Source: Pedobacter cryotolerans
GTDB lineage: Bacteria > Bacteroidota > Bacteroidia > Sphingobacteriales > Sphingobacteriaceae
Reading direction: 5' to 3'
Length of the DNA stretch: 64,000 bases
Assembly (NCBI RefSeq): GCF_005116475.1
Contig: NZ_SWBO01000008.1
Coordinates: forward strand, 62,001 to 126,000
Under the pieces are notes generated by a model that did no database searches, was not told where the DNA came from, and saw nothing but the letters and a program-made list of their open reading frames with translations. Position numbers and translations under genes: made by a program. Below, in pieces: positions 10,410 to 19,900 of this stretch (the stretch's first letter is position 1; every line of letters begins with the position of its first letter).

Positions 10410-11813
10410 ATGAACAGAAGATCATTTATACAAAAATCTGGATTATTAGCTACTACTTTATTCGTTAGCTTAAAAGCGCATTCTTCTTCGATTTTCGATT
10501 TAGATAACAAAATATCAGGTCAAATAACTAGCAGAGGAAAGGGCATTGCAAATGTTGTGGTATCTGATGGTTTTAATGTAGTTAGAACGGATGCAGATGG
10601 AAATTATACAATCGATGTAAATCCTTTAGCAAAGTTTGTTTGGTTAAGTACACCATCAGGTTACGAGTTTAAAACAGAAAGTTACATCGCAAATTATTAT
10701 GAAAAATTACTAGCAACCTCAAAATTAAACTTCGAGCTTAAAGCATTAAGTAGAAATGATGATAAACACAATTTCATTATTTGGGCCGATCCGCAGGTTA
10801 AAAATAAAAAAGACGTAGAAAAAATGATGACTTATTCGGTTCCTGATACCAAGAAAATCATCAAATCTATGGGTAAAACTCCTGTTCATGGTATTTGTGT
10901 GGGCGATATTGTTTGGGATAACCACGAATTATTTGCCGATTACAATAAAGCAGTTGCTGAAATGGGTATTCCATTTTTTCAAGCTTTAGGTAACCACGAT
11001 ATGGATTATCGCATGGGCGGAGATGAAACCTCTGATAAAACTTTTCAAGAAAATTACGGTCCAACTTATTATTCATTTAACAGAGGCAAGGCACATTATA
11101 TTGTTTTAGATGATGTAAGGTATTTAGGAACCGAACGCAATTACGATGGTTTTGTTAGTCAGGCACAATTAGATTGGATGGCTAAAGATTTACAATTTAT
11201 AGCTAAAGATGCTTTAGTAATCATTTCACTGCATATTCCAATAAATAGCGGCGTAAAAAATAAAGCAGATTTTTTTAAGGTTGTAGAAGGTTTCTTAAAT
11301 GTTCACATCATGTCTGGCCATACGCATTATAACCAAAACACGATTACCAATGGTGTATTTGAACATAACCATGGTACGGTTTGCGGTGCTTGGTGGACTG
11401 GCCCTGTTTGCGAAGATGGAACGCCAAGTGGTTATGGCGTATACGAAGTTAATGGAACAGAATTGAAATGGTATTATCAGCCTACAGGATTTGATAAAAA
11501 AGAACAAATTAGACTTTATGTTGATGAATTAACCAATCAGAAAAGGTTATTGGCTAACGTTTGGAATTATGATCCAAATTGGAAAGTTGAATATTTTTTA
11601 GATGGTAAACCAATGGGAGAAATGCTCCAGCAAAAAGGTTTTGATCCACTTGCTGTTAAATTGTACAAAGGAGATAAATTGCCATTGGGCAGAACTTTTC
11701 CAGAACCACGAATGACGGATCATTTATTTATCGCTCATTTTGAACCATCAGTTAAAAAAGTAAAAGTAGTGGCAACCGATCGTTTTGGCGAAAAATTTAT
11801 TGCAGAATTATAG
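10410..11813 (+). CDS. Calcineurin-like metallophosphoesterase, exported
   Basis: A dimetal phosphoesterase probably acting in the periplasm. The metal motifs appear in order: WADPQV (Asp), CVGDIVWDN (GD), ALGNHDMD (GNHD), SLHIPI (His) and MSGHTHYNQ (GHTH). The start MNRRSFIQKSG followed by a hydrophobic stretch looks like a Tat-type or Sec signal. An N-terminal beta domain (about residues 30-110, GQITSRGKGIANVVVSDG) and a C-terminal beta domain match the MetallophosN/MetallophosC arrangement common in Bacteroidota. The longer frame from TTG 10368 would begin inside a terminator hairpin and is rejected; ATG 10398 is the alternative. The GDPD gene starts 1 nt after its stop, so the two phosphoesterases are translationally linked. 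The natural substrate is probably a phosphodiester or phosphomonoester derived from the imported compound. Confidence 0.88.
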   Translation: MNRRSFIQKSGLLATTLFVSLKAHSSSIFDLDNKISGQITSRGKGIANVVVSDGFNVVRTDADGNYTIDVNPLAKFVWLSTPSGYEFKTESYIANYYEKLLATSKLNFELKALSRNDDKHNFIIWADPQVKNKKDVEKMMTYSVPDTKKIIKSMGKTPVHGICVGDIVWDNHELFADYNKAVAEMGIPFFQALGNHDMDYRMGGDETSDKTFQENYGPTYYSFNRGKAHYIVLDDVRYLGTERNYDGFVSQAQLDWMAKDLQFIAKDALVIISLHIPINSGVKNKADFFKVVEGFLNVHIMSGHTHYNQNTITNGVFEHNHGTVCGAWWTGPVCEDGTPSGYGVYEVNGTELKWYYQPTGFDKKEQIRLYVDELTNQKRLLANVWNYDPNWKVEYFLDGKPMGEMLQQKGFDPLAVKLYKGDKLPLGRTFPEPRMTDHLFIAHFEPSVKKVKVVATDRFGEKFIAEL

Positions 11814-11814
11814 T

Positions 11815-12720
11815 ATGAAATCAAATATCGTTTTAAGTATTTTTAGTGTAGCTTTATTAGCCGCTTGCAGTCAATCAGCTTATAAACAAAATAAAATGGA
11901 TGTAGAATTTCCAGCATTTAGCGCAGAAGCACACAGGGGTGGAAGAGGTTTAATGCCAGAAAATACCATCATCGCCATGCAAGATGCGATGAATTACCCT
12001 GCTATTACCACTTTAGAAATGGATACACATATAACCAAAGATGGCAAAGTTGTGGTAACGCATGACGATTATTTAAGTCCGGGTTTTATGCTTACTGCCG
12101 ATGGAAAAGAAATTCCTGCATCCGACAGTAAAAAGTACGCTATTTTTCAGATGGATTACGAGCAACTGAAAACTTTTGATATTGGTACAAAAATCAATAA
12201 AGGCTTTCCTCAGCAGAAAAAAATCAAAACTTATATTCCATTGTTGGCAGATTTAATTGATACGGTTCAGAAAGACATCAAACAAAAAAACAAAAAACAG
12301 TTATTTTATAATATTGAAACTAAGTGTGATGCAGCTGGCGATAATGTAGTAAATCCAACACCAGAAGTTTTCGTAAAATTATTAATGGATGTAATTGAGC
12401 AGAAAAAAATTACTCCTTATGTTGTCATCCAATCTTTCGATAAAAGAACTATTCAAATTATCAATAAAAAATATCCTGGTGTAAAAACATCTTTCTTGGT
12501 ATCTAACAAAAAAACTTACGAAGAGAATATGGCCGATTTAGGTTATAAACCTTTTATATTAAGTCCGAATTATAACATGGTTGATGCAAGCTTAGTGCAA
12601 AAAGCACATGCAAACGGCATTAAAGTTATTCCATGGACTGTAAATACGAAAGAAGAAATCAACAACTTAAGAGCTTTAAAAGTTGATGGTATCATAACTG
12701 ATTATCCAAATTTATTTTAA
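11815..12720 (+). CDS. Glycerophosphodiester phosphodiesterase, lipoprotein
   Basis: The enzyme hydrolyses glycerophosphodiesters to an alcohol and glycerol-3-phosphate. The GDPD TIM-barrel motifs are clear: EAHRGGRGLMPENT (His, then Glu-Asn) near residue 40, LEMDTHITKDGKVVVTHDDYL near residue 67, and a C-terminal VIPWTVNTKEEINNLRALKV with DGIITDYPN. The N-terminus MKSNIVLSIFSVALLAACSQ is a lipoprotein signal with lipobox LLAAC, so the protein acts outside the inner membrane. ATG 11815 is chosen because it gives the complete signal peptide; the frame itself opens at a TTG at 11785 inside the previous gene. GlpT follows after 42 bp and would import the glycerol-3-phosphate released. Confidence in function is high; precise headgroup specificity is unknown. 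Confidence 0.92.
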   Translation: MKSNIVLSIFSVALLAACSQSAYKQNKMDVEFPAFSAEAHRGGRGLMPENTIIAMQDAMNYPAITTLEMDTHITKDGKVVVTHDDYLSPGFMLTADGKEIPASDSKKYAIFQMDYEQLKTFDIGTKINKGFPQQKKIKTYIPLLADLIDTVQKDIKQKNKKQLFYNIETKCDAAGDNVVNPTPEVFVKLLMDVIEQKKITPYVVIQSFDKRTIQIINKKYPGVKTSFLVSNKKTYEENMADLGYKPFILSPNYNMVDASLVQKAHANGIKVIPWTVNTKEEINNLRALKVDGIITDYPNLF

Positions 12721-12762
12721 ACAAAACATCATACACTAAACCTATACCGAACCAAATTATAA

Positions 12763-14124
12763 ATGAGTTTTAGACTTTTTCCACCTCCTGCCGCACATAA
12801 ACCCTTATTATCAGAAGATAAAGTTAAATCAATCTATAGCAAAGAACGTTTAAAAGTTTTTGTAGGTATTTTTTTGGGTTATGCAGCATATTACTTTGTG
12901 CGTAAAAACTTTTCATTTGCTGTACCAGAATTGCAAAAATTAGGTTTTAGTAAAGGAGAGTTAGGTTTAGCTGCTTCAGCGCTTTCTATCGCTTATGGTT
13001 TTAGTAAATTTTTGATGGGCAATATTTCAGATCGGAGTGATGCTCGTTACTTTCTATCAATAGGCTTAATTTTATCATCATTTACCATGATTTTTATGGG
13101 TGTTGTACCATTTGCAACATCATCAATTGCAATCATGTTTGTTCTTCTATTTATCAACGGATGGTTTCAAGGTATGGGATGGCCTGCTAGCGGAAGAGTT
13201 GTAGCGCATTGGTATTCGATCAGGGAAAGAGGAAGAACAATGTCTTTTTGGAATTTAGCACACAATTTAGGCGGCTTTTTAGTTGGTCCATTAACAGTAC
13301 TAGGTTTCGAGCTTTTTGCTGGTTATCAAGGTATGTTATATTTTCCGGGGTTTGTAGCTATTTTATTCGCTATTATAGCTTTTATACTAACAAGAGATAC
13401 ACCACAATCTGTTGGTTTGCCGCCTATTGACGTTTATAATAATGATTATCCAAAGAGTTACGATGCCGCAACACAAGAAAAGGAATTTTCAGCCAAAGAG
13501 ATATTTTTGCAATATGTTTTAAATAACAGATTGTTATGGTTTATAGCTGTGGCAAATGCATTTGTTTACTTGGTTAGAAATGGAATTATCAATTGGGCGC
13601 CCACATTTTTGCAAGAAGTAAAAACTTATACTAAAGCCGAAGCAGCTTGGGCATCTGGTGGTTATGAACTTGCTGCTATACCAGGTACCATTCTTTGTGG
13701 TTTTATTAGTGATAAAGTTTTTAAAGGCAGAAGAGCTCCAGTTACCATTATTTATATGGCAATGACAATGATTGCTGTAATTTGTTATTGGTTAACGCCT
13801 GCAACTAATCATTTACTCATTAATTTATCTTTATGGGGAATTGGGTTTTTTATCTACGGTCCAGTAATGTTAATTGGGGTGCAAGCAATAGATTTAGTTC
13901 CTAAAAAAGCTGCTGGTACGGCTGCTGGCTTAACAGGTTTGTTTGGTTATTTTATTGGCGATTTATTGGCGAATGCTGCTTTAGGTAGGTTAGTAGATAA
14001 ACAAGGTTGGGATGCTAGTTTTGTAGTTATAGCTGCATCTTGTTTGCTAGCCATATTCTTCACCTCATTTACGTGGAATAGAGAAAAGAAAAACTTAGGG
14101 AATTTAACACCATTGTCTCATTAA
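12763..14124 (+). CDS. glpT: Glycerol-3-phosphate:phosphate antiporter (GlpT-type MFS)
   Basis: An inner-membrane transporter of the organophosphate:phosphate antiporter family that exchanges external glycerol-3-phosphate for phosphate. About twelve membrane segments are visible. The residues that bind phosphate in E. coli GlpT have counterparts: Arg47 in YFVRKNF, His167 in NLAHNLGG and Arg272 in YLVRNGIINWAP. The family signature around GWFQGMGWPASGRV is present. Length, 453 residues, matches GlpT. It sits between the GDPD lipoprotein and an SGNH hydrolase, so substrate made by GDPD can be imported and oxidised by GlpD encoded at the left of the window. The related UhpT/PgtP subfamilies are possible alternatives but fit the neighbourhood less well. 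Confidence 0.9.
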   Translation: MSFRLFPPPAAHKPLLSEDKVKSIYSKERLKVFVGIFLGYAAYYFVRKNFSFAVPELQKLGFSKGELGLAASALSIAYGFSKFLMGNISDRSDARYFLSIGLILSSFTMIFMGVVPFATSSIAIMFVLLFINGWFQGMGWPASGRVVAHWYSIRERGRTMSFWNLAHNLGGFLVGPLTVLGFELFAGYQGMLYFPGFVAILFAIIAFILTRDTPQSVGLPPIDVYNNDYPKSYDAATQEKEFSAKEIFLQYVLNNRLLWFIAVANAFVYLVRNGIINWAPTFLQEVKTYTKAEAAWASGGYELAAIPGTILCGFISDKVFKGRRAPVTIIYMAMTMIAVICYWLTPATNHLLINLSLWGIGFFIYGPVMLIGVQAIDLVPKKAAGTAAGLTGLFGYFIGDLLANAALGRLVDKQGWDASFVVIAASCLLAIFFTSFTWNREKKNLGNLTPLSH

Positions 14125-14133
14125 TTTATTGAT

Positions 14134-14820
14134 ATGAAAATTAGTTTTAAGAAAATAGCTTTCCTTTTAGGTTTAATAGCCATTGTAACTCAGGTAAATG
14201 CCCAAACTGCAAAATGGGATAGCACTTATCGTCCGGGTAAATATGTGGAGCAGGTTAGCAAATTTAAAGCAGAACAAACATCTAAAAAAGATTATGTTTT
14301 TTTAGGAAATAGCATAACTGCAGGCACAGATTGGGCTAAATTATTAAATCTGCCACAGGCGAAAAATCGCGGTATTTCTGGCGATATCACCTTTGGTGTA
14401 TTAGAAAGATTGCAAGATATAATTGATGGCAAACCTAAAAAAGTTTTTATCCTTATCGGGATAAACGATATCTCGAGAAATATTCCTGATAGTTTAATTT
14501 TAAGGAATTATAAACTGATAATTGACAGAATTAGAAAAGGCTCTAAAAAAACTCAGATCTATTTTAATACTTTATTGCCAGTAAATGCTTCGTTTGGTAA
14601 GTTCAAAAATCATTATGGTAAAGATGATCATATCCTTTACATCAATAGCGAGATTAAAAAATTAGCTGCCAAAAAGGTAACAATTATAGATTTGTATCAA
14701 GAGTTTTTAGATAAAGACAATCATTTGAAGGCTGAATTAACTAAAGATGGTTTACATCTCATCCCAGAGGGATATCAAGTTTGGGCTAAATTTCTTAATT
14801 CGACAGAATATTTGCACTAA
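14134..14820 (+). CDS. SGNH/GDSL-family hydrolase, exported
   Basis: A predicted periplasmic esterase or lipase of 228 residues with signal peptide ending VNAQ. The SGNH blocks are present: block I FLGNSITAG (the usual GDS is GNS), block II RGISGD, block III IGINDIS, and block V DGLHLIPEGY holding the Asp and His of the catalytic triad. It begins 9 bp after glpT and ends just before a terminator at 14847, so it is the last gene of the cluster. A deacylating or lysophospholipase-like role upstream of GDPD would fit phospholipid use, but many SGNH enzymes are carbohydrate deacetylases, so the substrate is inference. Confidence 0.82.
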   Translation: MKISFKKIAFLLGLIAIVTQVNAQTAKWDSTYRPGKYVEQVSKFKAEQTSKKDYVFLGNSITAGTDWAKLLNLPQAKNRGISGDITFGVLERLQDIIDGKPKKVFILIGINDISRNIPDSLILRNYKLIIDRIRKGSKKTQIYFNTLLPVNASFGKFKNHYGKDDHILYINSEIKKLAAKKVTIIDLYQEFLDKDNHLKAELTKDGLHLIPEGYQVWAKFLNSTEYLH

Positions 14821-14840
14821 TAAATTTATCCTTAATCAAA

Positions 14841-14880
14841 AAAATACCTCGATCTTAAACAAATCGAGGCATTTTTTTTT
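14841..14880. terminator. Bidirectional intrinsic terminator between convergent genes
   Basis: The stem CCTCGAT/ATCGAGG (14847-14853 with 14863-14869) is flanked by an A-run on the left and a 9-T run on the right. It can stop both the glycerophosphodiester operon and the facing leftward gene. Confidence 0.85.
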
Positions 14881-15328
14881 AATTATTTGCTGGAGGTGGA
14901 GGAGGAGTTCCTTTTCCTGCTCTTGGCGCTCTTGGTCCTTTATCACCTTTTCTATCTTTCATTCGTTCCTTCATTTTGCCTTTCATTTCTTCACGAGAAG
15001 CATCAAGTGTTTTTCTTTGCTCAGGAGTTAAAATGGCATCCATTTTTTCTTTAGAAGCTTTCATGTAAGTTTTGCGTTCTTCCATTTTATTCTTCATTGC
15101 TCCCTGATCATTTTTACGCCATTCTTCTGCTTTCTGAATTCGCTCTAATTCTAATACTTGAACTTTAGCTTTCTGATCTGCAGTTAAACTTAGTTTTTGT
15201 TGCATCGCAGTAGCTGCTTTTTCAGCTTTCTGTTCTGGAGTTAAATTTTCTCTATTTGGTTTTTGTGCGTAGCTAGCAGTAATACCCATTACTACAAAAG
15301 CTGCTGTGTAAATTAATTTTTTCATCAT
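14879..15328 (-). CDS. Small periplasmic Spy/CpxP-like protein (DUF4890 type)
   Basis: The protein has about 149 residues, with a signal peptide (MMKKLIYTAAFVVMG, cleavage after SYAQ). The mature part is highly charged and predicted helical, with two LTPEQ-type words (NLTPEQKAEKA, ILTPEQRKTLD) and LSLTADQKAKV. These recur in Spy/LTXXQ and DUF4890 proteins of Bacteroidota. The tail is basic and ends in a short proline run. The start is set at 15328 (MM) because the frame upstream opens at a codon without a signal sequence. The function is unknown; chaperone or envelope-stress roles are family inference. It faces the SGNH gene across a shared terminator. Confidence 0.7.
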   Translation of the reverse strand: MMKKLIYTAAFVVMGITASYAQKPNRENLTPEQKAEKAATAMQQKLSLTADQKAKVQVLELERIQKAEEWRKNDQGAMKNKMEERKTYMKASKEKMDAILTPEQRKTLDASREEMKGKMKERMKDRKGDKGPRAPRAGKGTPPPPPANN

Positions 15329-15405
15329 GTGTAAATTAAATTGGTTGTTTAATAGCATAGATGAAAAAAGACCAAAAGAGTTTAATCTGCTTATGTTAAA
15401 AGATG

Positions 15406-16182
15406 TTAATTCTTATTGAGCTGTGAAATTGATTTTTGCATTTGCGCCATCATGCTCGATAAAGTTTCGATAGTTGGCTCTGGTGTAGGATCTGGTAGTG
15501 TAGTAGAAATATACGCCTTTGCTTTCCAAATTTCTAAGATATCTTCTGCTGCAACCGAATATGGATCGTAAACTGTATTATCAGAAATTAGTTTAAGTTC
15601 TTTATTTTCTTTAAATCTATTACCAGCTCTCTTATAAACAACGCCTTCATTTCTACTAATGATTACATAGGTTTCGCCAGTTTTAACATCATTCCAGTTA
15701 TCCATATATTCGCCAATAATCACGCTTCCTGGTTGTATCGGCAACATCGAATCACCCATTATTTCAAAAGCTCTAAATGTGCCTTGTTTTAAAGCAGGTA
15801 ATGGTAATTGAAACTTTGGTAAATCCTTAACATATTGCGGATCAGAAAAGCCATTTAAATAACCAGCACTTGCTTTTACTGGCACAAGCTCTATATTCTC
15901 ATTTTCATTTTGATCAACAGAGATGCTAAGCACTCTTAAATTAGAACCTTGACTTTTTGGTTTAGGTTTCCATTTATCATCAATGCTTTCGTTAATAAAT
16001 TCATCAATCGTTAAATCAAAGTATTCTGCTATTTCTTTTAGCAAATCATATTTTGGCTCTGCTCTGTCTTCTTCATAAGCTCCAATTAACGATCGCTTAA
16101 TTTCCATAGCATCAGCGAATTGCTGTTGTGTATGGCCTTTTTTCTTTCTAAGGTATTTGAGGTTGGCGGAAATGTTCGACAT
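15406..16182 (-). CDS. Xre-type regulator with LexA/CI-like S24 peptidase domain
   Basis: A predicted self-cleaving repressor of 258 residues. The helix-turn-helix covers about residues 5-60 (KKKGHTQQQFADAMEIKRSL, then YEEDRAEPK). The S24 domain has the catalytic Ser145 in MGDSMLPIQPGS and Lys184 in VVYKRAG, and a candidate Ala106-Gly107 cleavage site in KASAGYLNG. Such proteins respond to RecA-ssDNA or other stress by cleaving themselves. The 134-bp divergent region to the GIY-YIG-like gene contains a TACTAA-N5-TTAGTA palindrome plus a further TTAGTA, a probable autoregulatory operator. Similar regulators often control mutagenic polymerase genes in Bacteroidota; a short DnaE lies about 22 kb away but shows no matching site. 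Confidence 0.88.
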   Translation of the reverse strand: MSNISANLKYLRKKKGHTQQQFADAMEIKRSLIGAYEEDRAEPKYDLLKEIAEYFDLTIDEFINESIDDKWKPKPKSQGSNLRVLSISVDQNENENIELVPVKASAGYLNGFSDPQYVKDLPKFQLPLPALKQGTFRAFEIMGDSMLPIQPGSVIIGEYMDNWNDVKTGETYVIISRNEGVVYKRAGNRFKENKELKLISDNTVYDPYSVAAEDILEIWKAKAYISTTLPDPTPEPTIETLSSMMAQMQKSISQLNKN

Positions 16183-16211
16183 AAAAAATAATTTTAAAAT
16201 AAATTTGTTTT

Positions 16212-16251
16212 TACTAAAATTGTTAGTATTATTGTGCCAATAAAGTTAGTA
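16212..16251. promoter_or_regulatory. Candidate operator TACTAA-N5-TTAGTA with an extra half-site
   Basis: The inverted repeat TACTAA (16212-16217) / TTAGTA (16223-16228) has a 5-bp spacer. A third half-site TTAGTA lies at 16246-16251, 23 bp after the second. The array sits in the divergent region between the S24 repressor and the GIY-YIG-like gene, where an autoregulatory site is expected. Binding is inferred. Confidence 0.55.
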
Positions 16252-16316
16252 ATATTAATCGAAAGTACAAATATTTATCTAAATAATTTAGTTTTTAACC
16301 TTTAAGCCGAGAAGTC

Positions 16317-16667
16317 ATGAAAAAATTTGTTTACATCGTAACCGACAGAAACCGCACTAGTTTACACGTAGGAATGAGCGCTGATTTAATTAAAACGCTT
16401 GATTTTTATAAACAAATGCCAAACTTATTTTTTGATAGCGGCCAGCAATTAACTAGATTAGTTTATTTCGAGGAGTTTAAAACTGAAGAACAAGCCTTAA
16501 GCCGTTTTAAAATTGTTAGCCGTTTTACAAGAGCTCAAAAGGAGAGGATTGTTCGTTCTTGTAATCCAGATTGGATTGATTTGACTATAGGTTTAGATTT
16601 TGAAAATATCATTTACCATAAAAGATTAAATACGCAAGTTGCCTTGCCATTAGGTATCATGTCTTAA
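16317..16667 (+). CDS. GIY-YIG-like nuclease-fold protein
   Basis: The protein has 116 residues. The N-terminus KKFVYIVTDRNRTSLHVGMS follows the GIY-x(n)-YIG pattern in degenerate form (YIV and HVG). It is followed by FYKQ, LVYFEEFKTEEQALSRFKIV and FTRAQKERIVRSCNPDW, as in the UvrC/YhbQ-type GIY-YIG families where the helix after the second strand carries Arg and Glu. Whether catalytic residues suffice for nuclease activity is uncertain. It is divergent from the Xre-S24 repressor and shares its operator region, so it may be a member of that regulon. A weak hairpin terminator lies 36 bp downstream. Confidence 0.7.
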   Translation: MKKFVYIVTDRNRTSLHVGMSADLIKTLDFYKQMPNLFFDSGQQLTRLVYFEEFKTEEQALSRFKIVSRFTRAQKERIVRSCNPDWIDLTIGLDFENIIYHKRLNTQVALPLGIMS

Positions 16668-16963
16668 CTAAGAAGATTTAAGATTAGAATGAATAAACTA
16701 AGATTGCTTTTTAGGCTTTATAAATTTTTGAAAAGCAATTTTAGTATTTCTTAGGTAAAATCAGCCCCGTTTTTCGTTTCAATTCCCGAAGAAAAATCGG
16801 GAGATTTCCACTTCACCCGGGTTTAGAAAACAAAGCTTCAGTTCTATAGGGTGCTGTTACAAACTCAAAGAAATCTGCAAAAACTTGGCTTTAGGTCAGC
16901 TAATTCAATAAAAAAATGCGTTCCGATTTTTCGAAACGCATTTTTTATTGATTTGAGTTTAAC
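16668..16963. other. Intergenic region with three hairpins
   Basis: These 296 bp lack a credible ORF. They hold a 9-bp stem ATTGCTTTT/AAAAGCAAT (16703-16739), plausibly ending the GIY-YIG-like transcript, then a short hairpin TCCCGA/TCGGGA (16784-16802) of unknown role, then a strong bidirectional terminator at 16911-16946. Confidence 0.55.
16911..16946. terminator. Bidirectional intrinsic terminator
   Basis: The stem AAAAAATGCGTTCCGA pairs with TCGAAACGCATTTTTT with a single mismatch around a TTTTT loop. The flanking A and T runs allow use from either side; the leftward protease gene ends 18 bp beyond it. Confidence 0.85.
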
Positions 16964-19900
16964 TTACCAACCTGGGGCAAAGTTTAAACCAAAAATACCT
17001 CTTCCTGCTAAGTCTTTACGCTGAAATGGTATAGCATAATAAGGTTCAATAATTAAAGCACCGAATAAATTCACCCTTAAAGATACACCAACACTCATGG
17101 CTGGTACACGTTCATTTGTAAATTGAGTAAATATTTGTTTTCCAGTTTGATCAAGTATTGGATTTCCTTGAACATCTGTTAATGGAACTGTTTGGTAAGT
17201 AGGCTGCCCTTTAAAAGCCACTTTCGTGTTTTCTGTCCAAGCTAAACCAGCATCGAAAAATAAGTTCAGATCAGAGAACAAAAATTTAGATTGTATCTGT
17301 GCTAATTTTTTAGGTCCAGTAAATGGTAATCTTACCTCAAAATTAAAAACAGCTAATTTACTTCCTGATAATTGTTCTATTCCAATGGTGGCATTATCTT
17401 GAGATTGGTTGTTATTATTATAAAATGAGTTAGCTTCATAACCCCTAATTAAATATCCATAACCAGCATATAATGGAAATAAATTTTCACTCCCTTCGCC
17501 TAATCTTAAGTAATTATAAGTTCTAACGGCTAACGTAACAGGTTTCAATCTCCAATATTTTCTTAAATCTGCTGTAACTGCAGTAAAGTTAAAATCTCCA
17601 AAATACTGTTCTGCACCAACTCGATATCTAAAACCATCTAATGGCGATGTAAGTCCATTTATGGTATTATCACCAACAAAAAATGCATTTCCTTGCATTA
17701 TCGTGAAAGGATCTAGCGGAATACCTAATGCATTGGTTGCTTGGGCATTTGAAACCTTTTCTCTATTTGAGCCTAAAAAGAAAGTTGGATAGCCATTTAC
17801 ATTTTCATAGAAATTATTAAAGCGATCTAATCTGTAACTGTAACGAGCAAATGCAGTCCCTGCTTCAAACCTGTGCACTTTACTAAAAGGGTAGGAGGCA
17901 AAAACATCTATTTTATCTTCAAAAGTTCTTAAAATATTTGTGCTAATGGTATCAATAGGATCTGTATTAGATTGAGGATTATATTGACCATAAGATCTAA
18001 ATCCTGTTACATAAGGAATATGTGAAACAGCAACCCCATAATTAATTCTGCTTTTTTGATTAATATAGGCAATCAATCCTCCAAAATCGTAAATCTCGCC
18101 GTTAACCGCTAAATTTCCAATGATTTGGTTTCTGCCTAAAATATCACTAAACATACCAATTATACCACCTTGTAAACCTGTGCCAAACCTGCTTGTTGAT
18201 ACACCAACACCGCTATTTGCTAAATAATCTAATTTAAACTTGGCTCGGTAAGGTACAACTCGCATAGAGTCTGTTAGTGTTTTCTCAAATCTCTCAAAAT
18301 TACCAAGATTAGAATTGATGATATTTACACCAATATTCTCTACTGGAGGCAAAATAGCTGCATCAAAATTTACATCTTGAGCTCCAACAGGTTTTGCTTT
18401 AAAGTTGCTAAGCGGAGAATTGTAAAGTGTATAACGTTGGTAACGATAATAGCTGTAAATAATATCATCATTTCTAGAAACCGTTATTGCTGGAGAAAAC
18501 TCTGTTATACCGCTAATGCCTGTAAAATAATCTGTTAATTGCTTAACATTGTTATCTGCTAAATTAACTTCGTAAAGATTTCTGAAACCATCTCTATTAC
18601 TTAAAAAGAAAATGCGTTTACTATCTCCACTAAATTGTGCATTTAAATTATTTGCACCTTTAAAAACTGGTATGTTGCTTAATGTTTTATTAGCAATATC
18701 ATAAATGGTTAAATTCATCGGATGAACTGCTGCCGTGTTACCACTTTCTTTTGATGCTCTATCTGATGAAAAAACGATTTTTGTGCCATCTGGAGAAAAA
18801 CTTGGCGCATAATCAGAGTACTCATCATTGGTAAGTTGAGATACTATTTTTGTATCTAAGTTGTAGGAGAAAATATCACTTTGACCTTCTATCATACCTG
18901 AAAATGCAATATCCTTACCATTTGGCGCCCATGTTAAATTGCTAAACTGCTCAACTTTGTCCATGTGAGTTTTCAAAACAGTATTACCATTGGCTACATC
19001 AACAATCAACATTTGATTTTTACCTTTACTAAAAATACTGAAAGCAAACTGCTTGCTATCTGGCGACCAAGCACCAGCGGATTCTAAGAAATTAAAATCA
19101 TCAATGTGTGAATTGGCAACTTGACTAGTTAATTTTCTAATAATTCGACCCGTTTTTGCATCAGCAAGAAATAAATCGATACCAAAAAGATCCTTTTCAG
19201 ATAAAAAAGCTAGGTATTTCCCATCAGGACTAATTGCAGGAGCAACATTCATGTTTCCTGCATTTTTATTATCTATAATTTTTGTGCCTGATATTTTAAT
19301 TTGTGAGCTATCGGCTTTTAGCAATGGTCTGTAATGTTCTTCAATAGAGTTTTTCCATAATCCTGATAAAGTTTTATCATCAAAACCAAAAGTATACTTT
19401 ATGGCATTTTCATAGCCATATCTAGCCGTATTTTTAAATAAGGGAACAATGGTTGTATCTCCATAAAGCGAACCTACAAATGTCCAAAATGCTTGTCCGT
19501 AACGATAAGGGAAATATTTATTGGAATTAGTAAGGTCTTTTAAGGATGGAATATCTCTATTTAGCAATGCATCTCGCATCCACATTGATGTAAAAGCATC
19601 CTTTTTACCAACAGATAAATATTCTGCCATACCTTCAACCATCCAAAGTGGGGTGTTTCCAACACTTTCTAAATCCATCGAATCTTTCTCTAGCAATACA
19701 TGGTATTGAAAAGCATGCACCAATTCATGACCTAAAACGTGTCTGGTTTGGCTATTTAAATCTAAAACAGGCATAATTACTCTGTTTTTAAAAGCTTCCG
19801 TAACACCACCTGTACCAACTCCAACTTCACCATTTAGTGCTGTTGTTTGCTGAAAATCTGGATGGTTACTGTATAAAATGATTGGATTTTTTTTAAAGAA

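Noticed and set aside
16784..16802. Short hairpin TCCCGA/TCGGGA as a second terminator
   Set aside because: Only 6 bp with no T-run; kept only as part of the intergenic description.
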